From: Lysobacter gummosus
Lineage (GTDB): Bacteria > Pseudomonadota > Gammaproteobacteria > Xanthomonadales > Xanthomonadaceae
NCBI RefSeq assembly: GCF_001442805.1
Contig: NZ_CP011131.1
Coordinates: 4,154,001 to 4,218,000 of the forward strand
DNA: 64,000 bases
Reading direction: 5' to 3'
A model generated the notes under the pieces. It had not been told where the DNA came from and ran no database searches. It worked only from the letters and a program-made list of their open reading frames with translations. This document shows positions 58,696 through 64,000 of the stretch, piece after piece. The first letter of the stretch is position 1, and each line of letters starts with the position of its first letter. The translations under genes were made by a program, and so were the position numbers.

Positions 58696-58881
58696 TTACT
58701 TCTTCTCGCCCAGCAGCATGTTCACGCGAGCGATCTCGCGCTTCACGCGGCGGGGTTCGTGGGTCTTGGCCAGCTGGCCGGTGGCCTTCTGCATGCGCAG
58801 AGCGAAGCTCTCCTTATGCAGCTCGACCAGATGAGCCTTGAGCTCATCGGCCGACTTCTGACGAAGTTGCTTGAGTTCCAT
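58696..58881 (-). CDS. rpmC: 50S ribosomal protein L29
   Basis: Helical protein of 61 residues at the peptide-exit tunnel: [40 protein letters not shown] and [16 protein letters not shown]. Its start overlaps the rplP stop by one base (TAATG-type junction). Confidence 0.97.
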   Translation of the reverse strand: MELKQLRQKSADELKAHLVELHKESFALRMQKATGQLAKTHEPRRVKREIARVNMLLGEKK

Positions 58882-59294
58882 TAGCGCACCGTCCGGGTAA
58901 CGAAAGTGGTGGTCACCGAGAGCTTGGCCGCGGCCAGACGGAACGCTTCGCGCGCCACGTCTTCAGCCACACCTTCGATCTCGTAAATCATGCGACCGGG
59001 CTGGATCTGAGCGACCCAGTACTCGACGTTGCCCTTACCGGAGCCCATTCGGACTTCGATCGGCTTCTTGGTGATCGGCTTATCCGGGAACACGCGGATC
59101 CACATCTTGCCGCCACGCTTGACGTAACGGCTGATCGAACGGCGGGCCGCCTCGATCTGGCGCGCGGTCAGCTGACCGTGCGCGGTTGCCTTGAGGCCGT
59201 ATTCGCCGAAGCTGACGGCGTTGCCGCTCCAGCTCAGGCCATCATTGCGGCCCTTGTGTACCTTGCGGTACTTGGTTCGCTTGGGTTGCAACAT
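58881..59294 (-). CDS. rplP: 50S ribosomal protein L16
   Basis: Large-subunit protein of 137 residues near the A site. [60 protein letters not shown] and [20 protein letters not shown] are diagnostic. It follows rpsC by 6 bp. Confidence 0.97.
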   Translation of the reverse strand: MLQPKRTKYRKVHKGRNDGLSWSGNAVSFGEYGLKATAHGQLTARQIEAARRSISRYVKRGGKMWIRVFPDKPITKKPIEVRMGSGKGNVEYWVAQIQPGRMIYEIEGVAEDVAREAFRLAAAKLSVTTTFVTRTVR

Positions 59295-59300
59295 GACGGA

Positions 59301-60044
59301 TTACCTCTGTTCGCGGGCAGGACGGCCCGGACGGTCGTTACGATCACCGCGGTCGCCGCGGTCACCACGATCGCTGCGCGGCGAATCGTCCTGCTTCTCC
59401 TGGCCCACTTGGGAGAAGTCGAACACTTCGCCCTTATAGATCCAGGTCTTGATGCCGATGATGCCGTAGGTCGTCTTGGCTTCAGCGAAGCCATAGTCGA
59501 TGTCGGCACGCAGCGTGTGCAGCGGCACGCGACCTTCGCGGTACCACTCCGAACGCGCGATTTCGGCGCCGTTGAGACGGCCGGCGACGTTGACCTTGAT
59601 GCCCAGGGCACCCAGGCGCATCGCGTTGCCGACCGCGCGCTTCATGGCGCGGCGGAACATGATGCGGCGTTCCAGCTGCTGAGCGATCGACTCGGCGACG
59701 AGCTGCGCGTCGAGCTCCGGCTTGCGGACCTCGGTCACGTTGATGTGCGCCGGAACGCCCATCAGCGCGCTGACTTCCTTACGCAGCTTCTCGATGTCCT
59801 CGCCGCGCTTGCCGATCACCACGCCCGGACGGGCGGTGTGGATCGTCACGCGGGCGTTGTTCGCCGGACGTTCGATGAAGATCTTCGAGATGCCGGCCTG
59901 AGCCAGCTTCTTGCGAAGCATTTCGCGAACCTTCAGGTCAGCCGCCAGGTACTCGGCGTACTGCTTCTTGTTGGCGAACCACTTGGAATTCCAGTCCTTG
60001 GCGATGCCCAGGCGGATTCCGGTCGGATGAACTTTATGACCCAT
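59301..60044 (-). CDS. rpsC: 30S ribosomal protein S3
   Basis: Small-subunit protein of 247 residues at the mRNA entry channel. It has [20 protein letters not shown], the KH-type region [40 protein letters not shown] and [20 protein letters not shown]. The last 30 or so residues are a low-complexity Asp/Arg/Gly tail with repeated DRG, making it longer than the E. coli protein (233). It follows rplV by 14 bp. Confidence 0.96.
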   Translation of the reverse strand: MGHKVHPTGIRLGIAKDWNSKWFANKKQYAEYLAADLKVREMLRKKLAQAGISKIFIERPANNARVTIHTARPGVVIGKRGEDIEKLRKEVSALMGVPAHINVTEVRKPELDAQLVAESIAQQLERRIMFRRAMKRAVGNAMRLGALGIKVNVAGRLNGAEIARSEWYREGRVPLHTLRADIDYGFAEAKTTYGIIGIKTWIYKGEVFDFSQVGQEKQDDSPRSDRGDRGDRGDRNDRPGRPAREQR

Positions 60045-60058
60045 TGTCTGACTCCGCC

Positions 60059-60394
60059 TTACTTGCCCGCGCCCACAACCACAGTGATGTGGCTGGTGCG
60101 CTTGAGGATGCGGGTGCCGCGGCCTTTCGCACGAGCCATAAAGCGCTTCAGTGCGGGACCCTCGTCCACCATGATGGTCTTGACCTTGAGCTCGTCGATG
60201 TCGGCGCCCTGGTTGTTCTCGGCGTTGGCGATGGCGGACTCCACGACCTTGCGGATCAGTGCAGCTGCCTTCTTGTCCGAGAACTTCAGCAGGTTGACGG
60301 CGCGCTCAGCGGACAGACCGCGCACCTGGTCAGCGACCAGGCGGGCCTTCTGCGGGGAGATGCGCGCGGTGCGCAGGATGGCTTTCGCTTCCAT
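60059..60394 (-). CDS. rplV: 50S ribosomal protein L22
   Basis: Exit-tunnel protein of 111 residues: [60 protein letters not shown] and [12 protein letters not shown]. An ATG two codons upstream (60400) directly abuts the AGGAG; the ATG at 60394 has correct spacing and matches homologues, so it was chosen. Confidence 0.95.
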   Translation of the reverse strand: MEAKAILRTARISPQKARLVADQVRGLSAERAVNLLKFSDKKAAALIRKVVESAIANAENNQGADIDELKVKTIMVDEGPALKRFMARAKGRGTRILKRTSHITVVVGAGK

Positions 60395-60404
60395 AGTCAT
60401 CTCC

Positions 60405-60674
60405 TTACTTGCCCGACTTCTTGTCGCCGCCGTGACCCTTGAACGTACGGGTCAAAGCGAACTCGCCAAGCTTGTGGCCAACCATGTTTTCGTTGACCAG
60501 CACCGGGATGTGATTCTTGCCGTTATGGACGGCGATCGTGAAGCCAACCATTTCCGGCAGCACCATCGAACGACGCGACCAGGTCTTGATCGGCTTCTTG
60601 TTGTTGCCCGCGGTTTCGACCTTCTTCATCAGATGATGATCGACGAACGGGCCCTTCTTGAGTGAACGTGCCAT
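60405..60674 (-). CDS. rpsS: 30S ribosomal protein S19
   Basis: Small-subunit head protein of 89 residues: [60 protein letters not shown] and [13 protein letters not shown]. It follows rplB by 6 bp. Confidence 0.97.
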   Translation of the reverse strand: MARSLKKGPFVDHHLMKKVETAGNNKKPIKTWSRRSMVLPEMVGFTIAVHNGKNHIPVLVNENMVGHKLGEFALTRTFKGHGGDKKSGK

Positions 60675-60680
60675 GTCCGA

Positions 60681-61508
60681 TTAACCCCTGCGATCGCGCA
60701 CGATGAATTGCGTGGTGCGCTTGTTCTTGCGCGTCTTGTAACCCTTGGTCGGAACACCCCACGGGGTGACCGGATGCGGGTTGCCCTGGCCAGCCTTCGC
60801 CTCACCACCACCGTGCGGGTGATCGACGGGGTTCATGGCCGCGCCGCGAACGGTCGGCTTGATACCGCGCCAACGCTTGGCGCCGGCCTTGCCGAGCTTC
60901 TCGAGGCTGTGCTCGTCGTTGCCGACTTCGCCGATGGTGGCGCGGCACTCGACCGGCACCTTGCGCATTTCGCCGGAGCGAAGACGCAGCGTGGCGTAGC
61001 CCTGCTCGCGAGCGACCAGCTGCACGCCGGCGCCGGCGGCGCGGGCGAGCTGAGCACCCTTGCCCGGCTTCATTTCGATGCAATGCACCGTGGAGCCGAC
61101 CGGGATGTTGGTGAGCGGCAGCGTGTTGCCGACGCGGATCGGAGCGTCACGGCCCGCGATCACCTGATCGCCGTCCTTCAGGCCCTTGGGGGCGATGATG
61201 TAACGGCGTTCGCCATCGACGTAGCACAGCAGCGCGATGTGCGCGGTGCGGTTGGGATCGTATTCGATCCGCTCCACGCGCGCCGGAATGCCTTCCTTGT
61301 CGCGCTTGAAGTCGATGATGCGGTAATGCTGCTTGTGACCACCGCCGATGTGACGGGTGGTGATGCGACCGTGGTGGTTACGGCCGCCGCTCTTGCTCTG
61401 CTTTTCGACCAACGCCGCGTGCGGCGCGCCCTTATGCAGGCCCGGCGTCACGACGCGGACCGCATTGCGGCGACCGGCGGAAGTGGGCTTGAAAGTCATC
61501 AATGCCAT
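60681..61508 (-). CDS. rplB: 50S ribosomal protein L2
   Basis: Core large-subunit protein of 275 residues near the peptidyl-transferase centre. It has [60 protein letters not shown] and the conserved His region [20 protein letters not shown]. It follows rplW by 10 bp. Confidence 0.97.
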   Translation of the reverse strand: MALMTFKPTSAGRRNAVRVVTPGLHKGAPHAALVEKQSKSGGRNHHGRITTRHIGGGHKQHYRIIDFKRDKEGIPARVERIEYDPNRTAHIALLCYVDGERRYIIAPKGLKDGDQVIAGRDAPIRVGNTLPLTNIPVGSTVHCIEMKPGKGAQLARAAGAGVQLVAREQGYATLRLRSGEMRKVPVECRATIGEVGNDEHSLEKLGKAGAKRWRGIKPTVRGAAMNPVDHPHGGGEAKAGQGNPHPVTPWGVPTKGYKTRKNKRTTQFIVRDRRG

Positions 61509-61518
61509 GGATCTTTCC

Positions 61519-61815
61519 TCAGGCCTTGGCCATCACGTCGATCGACTGGCCATCGGCCAGCTTCACGTACGCCTTGCGCCAGTCGGCGCGACGGCCCATG
61601 CGGTTCTTGAAGGCTTTCTGCTTGCCCTTCACGTTGACCACATTGACAGCCTCGACCTTCACGTCGAACAGCTTTTCCACGGCGACTTTGATGTCGGCCT
61701 TGGTAGCGTCCGTCGCCACTTCGAAGACGTATTGGTTGGAGACTTCCTGCAGACGCGCGGTCTTTTCGGACACGCGCGGTGCGCGGATGATGCTGTAGAG
61801 CTTGGCGTCGTTCAT
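61519..61815 (-). CDS. rplW: 50S ribosomal protein L23
   Basis: Exit-site protein of 98 residues that docks signal-recognition particle and trigger factor. It has [60 protein letters not shown] and [21 protein letters not shown] 61815 forms an ATGA overlap with the rplD stop and has GAGGAG at 8 bases; a GTG at 61824 is the longer alternative. Confidence 0.95.
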   Translation of the reverse strand: MNDAKLYSIIRAPRVSEKTARLQEVSNQYVFEVATDATKADIKVAVEKLFDVKVEAVNVVNVKGKQKAFKNRMGRRADWRKAYVKLADGQSIDVMAKA

Positions 61816-62417
61816 GCCAGCCACTCCTCGATCTTCTTGACCGCATCGGCGGTGAACACGATCGAATCGGCGCCGACGAGGGCCACCGGATCGAGTCCCT
61901 GCACGTCGCGGACTTCCACATAAGGCAGGTTGCGGGCCGAGAGGTACAGATTCTCGGACGCTTCCTCGGTGACGAGCAGCGGACGACGGCCCATTTCGAG
62001 CGACTTGAGCATGGCGATCATGCCCGAGGTCTTCGGCGAGTCGATATCCAGCTTTTCGACGACGGTGATGCGGCCCTGGCGGTTCAATTCCGACAGGATC
62101 GCAGCGATCGCCGCGCGGTACATCTTGCGGTTCACCTTTTGGGCGAAGCTGCGCGGCTTGGCCGCGAAGGTCACGCCGCCGCCGACGAAGATCGGAGCCG
62201 TCAGCGCGCCATGACGCGCACCGCCGCCCTTCTGCTTCTTCGACTTCTTGGTGGTGCCGTTGACTTCCGAACGCGTCTTCTGCGCCTTGGTGCCGGCGCG
62301 GCCCGCGTTGCGGTAGGCCACAACAACCTGGTGAACCAGGTCTTCGCTGAATTCGCGATCGAAGATGGCGTCGGAAACCGACAGCTTCTTGTCGCTACCG
62401 TTGATGGCAAGTTCCAT
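61812..62417 (-). CDS. rplD: 50S ribosomal protein L4
   Basis: Large-subunit protein of 201 residues; in E. coli it also represses the S10 operon by acting on its leader. It has the exit-tunnel loop region [20 protein letters not shown] with [19 protein letters not shown], and [18 protein letters not shown]. It lies 2 bp after rplC. The long leader upstream of rpsJ is a possible target of the same control. Confidence 0.97.
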   Translation of the reverse strand: MELAINGSDKKLSVSDAIFDREFSEDLVHQVVVAYRNAGRAGTKAQKTRSEVNGTTKKSKKQKGGGARHGALTAPIFVGGGVTFAAKPRSFAQKVNRKMYRAAIAAILSELNRQGRITVVEKLDIDSPKTSGMIAMLKSLEMGRRPLLVTEEASENLYLSARNLPYVEVRDVQGLDPVALVGADSIVFTADAVKKIEEWLA

Positions 62418-62419
62418 CG

Positions 62420-63076
62420 TTATGCTCCCTTGCTCGACGGGCGGACGATCACGTCACCGCCCGGAGCGCCCGGCACGGCGCCCTTGATCGCGATCAGGCC
62501 GCGCTCAGCGTCGACCTTGACCACTTCCAGGCCCTGCGTGCTCTGCTGGACGGCGCCCATGTGACCGGACATCTTCTTGCCCGGGAAAACGCGACCCGGC
62601 GTCTGGCGCTGGCCGATCGAACCCGGCGAGCGGTGCGACAGCGAGTTACCGTGCGTCGCATCGCCCATGCTGAAGTTCCAGCGCTTGATCGTGCCCTGGA
62701 AGCCCTTGCCCTTGGTGATGCCCTGGACGTCGACGATCTGGCCCACTTCGAAGATGTCGGCCTTGATTTCGCCGCCCACTTCGAAAGCGTTGATCTTGTC
62801 GTCTTCCACGCGCAGCTCCCACAAGCCGCGGCCTGCTTCGACCTTCGCCTTGGCGAGGTGACCGGCTTCGGGCTTGTTGACGAGCGCCGCGCGGCGCACG
62901 CCGACGGTCACCTGCACGGCGCTGTAGCCGTCGGTTTCCGTGGTCTTGATCTGGGTAATGCGGTTCGGGGTCGCCTCGATGAGGGTCACCGGAACCGACT
63001 TGCCGTCTTCAGTGAAGAAGCGGCTCATGCCGGCCTTGCGACCGACGATGCCCAACGAATATTTCTTCGCGGTCAT
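62420..63076 (-). CDS. rplC: 50S ribosomal protein L3
   Basis: Early-assembly large-subunit protein of 218 residues. It has [59 protein letters not shown] and [17 protein letters not shown]. It lies 10 bp after rpsJ. Confidence 0.97.
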   Translation of the reverse strand: MTAKKYSLGIVGRKAGMSRFFTEDGKSVPVTLIEATPNRITQIKTTETDGYSAVQVTVGVRRAALVNKPEAGHLAKAKVEAGRGLWELRVEDDKINAFEVGGEIKADIFEVGQIVDVQGITKGKGFQGTIKRWNFSMGDATHGNSLSHRSPGSIGQRQTPGRVFPGKKMSGHMGAVQQSTQGLEVVKVDAERGLIAIKGAVPGAPGGDVIVRPSSKGA

Positions 63077-63086
63077 GGTGGGTGCC

Positions 63087-63398
<312 letters not shown>

Positions 63399-63714
63399 GA
63401 CGGAATTCCTTGGTTAAAAGAGCGACGGGACGGCTTCTGGGTGCGCCGACCCCACGAAAACGCAAACACTCCAGGGCAACACCCTCGCCCCGGAGCTTCC
63501 TTGCCTGGAAAAGCTAAGGCGGCCCGGTCTCCCGGCCCGCCCAGACGGAATAAAACGCACGAATGGCTCCATTTAGCGTTCTTTGGATGCCCTAGGGCCC
63601 AGAACGTATGGAGCGCTGCCGTGCGACATGTCCCTGTCTGGCGAATACGAGGCGCATCCTGCTCCTCATTTCGCTGGTTGCGCCGCCCCGGAATAAACAG
63701 GGGTGGCACGGTGG
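63399..63714 (-). promoter_or_regulatory. Long S10 operon leader
   Basis: About 315 nt between the predicted start (near 63714) and the rpsJ ATG, with no gene. S10 leaders carry L4-responsive structure in some gammaproteobacteria (established); whether this one does cannot be told by eye. Confidence 0.4.
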
Positions 63715-63720
63715 TCGCGC

Positions 63721-63750
63721 ATTCTACATGCATCCGATCGGAGAGTGCAA
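63721..63750 (-). promoter_or_regulatory. S10 operon promoter
   Basis: On the minus strand TTGCAC (63745-63750) and TAGAAT (63721-63726) are separated by 18 bp, a good sigma-70-type promoter facing rpsJ. The predicted transcript start is near 63714. Confidence 0.65.
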
Positions 63751-63809
63751 GCACCCGCCTCCCGGACGATGAATACGGCCCCTGCCCTCTCCGGGCCGGG
63801 CTTGGACTA

Positions 63810-63855
63810 CCGGTTTTCTCAATCGCGGTCGCGGGACTGCGGTTGAGAAAACCGG
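63810..63855. terminator. 13-bp perfect inverted repeat upstream of the S10 promoter
   Basis: CCGGTTTTCTCAA (63810-63822) and its complement (63843-63855) flank 20 bases that form a further imperfect stem. It probably ends the preceding transcription unit beyond the right edge or is a dispersed repeat. Another perfect 10-bp hairpin, GCCATCGCGC-ata-GCGCGATGGC, lies at 63968-63990. Confidence 0.45.
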
Positions 63856-64000
63856 CGACGGGCTGGGCCCGCCGCGGGTTTCTTTGGATCCGGTGGCGAT
63901 CCGGCTGGGCCACCACCTTGACGCATGAAGCTGGAACCGAAGATCTTCGCCACCGACTTTCGACCCGGCCATCGCGCATAGCGCGATGGCGCTCGGCGCC

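Overview
The window looks like a chromosomal segment of a high-GC gammaproteobacterium of the Lysobacter/Xanthomonas group (Xanthomonadaceae; Lysobacter is my best guess). The evidence is the fused aspartate kinase/diaminopimelate decarboxylase, the murL-murD2 pair, a class II DAHP synthase, a pqqABCDE operon and many dispersed palindromic repeats. No transposase, integrase, CRISPR array, tRNA or rRNA was seen.

Layout. (1) 1-7912, minus strand: one open frame running off the left edge encodes a secreted giant protein. It has a signal peptide, two DUF11-like domains, one diverged repeat, 17 tandem 107-residue repeats (321 bp each, many nearly identical in DNA) and Ig-like modules. A roughly 1 kb gene-free, hairpin-rich region lies upstream. 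(2) 8.9-20.8 kb: housekeeping genes: ispB-type prenyl synthase, dienelactone hydrolase, murD2 and murL (alternative route to D-Glu in peptidoglycan), lysAC fusion, PhzF-like protein, BASS transporter, class II aldolase and a Crp/Fnr regulator. (3) 21.1-33.5 kb: a carboxylate-uptake block: TonB receptor, KgtP-like and DctA transporters, OprO/P-like porin, a hybrid kinase with a DctB-like sensor, a LuxR-type response regulator, then malate dehydrogenase. (4) 33.5-39.2 kb: glutaredoxin-like protein, aminotransferase, cyclophilin, typA/bipA and a DUF2127 membrane protein. (5) 39.5-43.0 kb: pqqABCDE, including a 27-residue pqqA. (6) 43.3-48.8 kb: lipoprotein amidase, Tat-exported hydrolase divergent from an ArsR-type regulator, class II DAHP synthase and dsbB. 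(7) 49.1-63.4 kb, minus strand: a 27-gene S10-spc-alpha ribosomal cluster with secY and rpoA. Transcription runs from a good promoter near 63.7 kb through a roughly 315-nt leader to a terminator near 49.03 kb.

How it works together. In block 3, dicarboxylates probably enter by the porin, are imported by DctA and KgtP, are sensed in the periplasm by the hybrid kinase and feed central metabolism. The kinase appears to join a DctB-type sensor to a CrbS/NahK-type transmitter. The most unusual features are the homogenised repeat array, that kinase/regulator pairing, hairpin-filled spacers in the ribosomal cluster, and paired inverted repeats between genes.

Limits. All identifications come from reading motifs and remembered family features; no database search or folding program was run. 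Start codons were chosen by Shine-Dalgarno spacing and family length.
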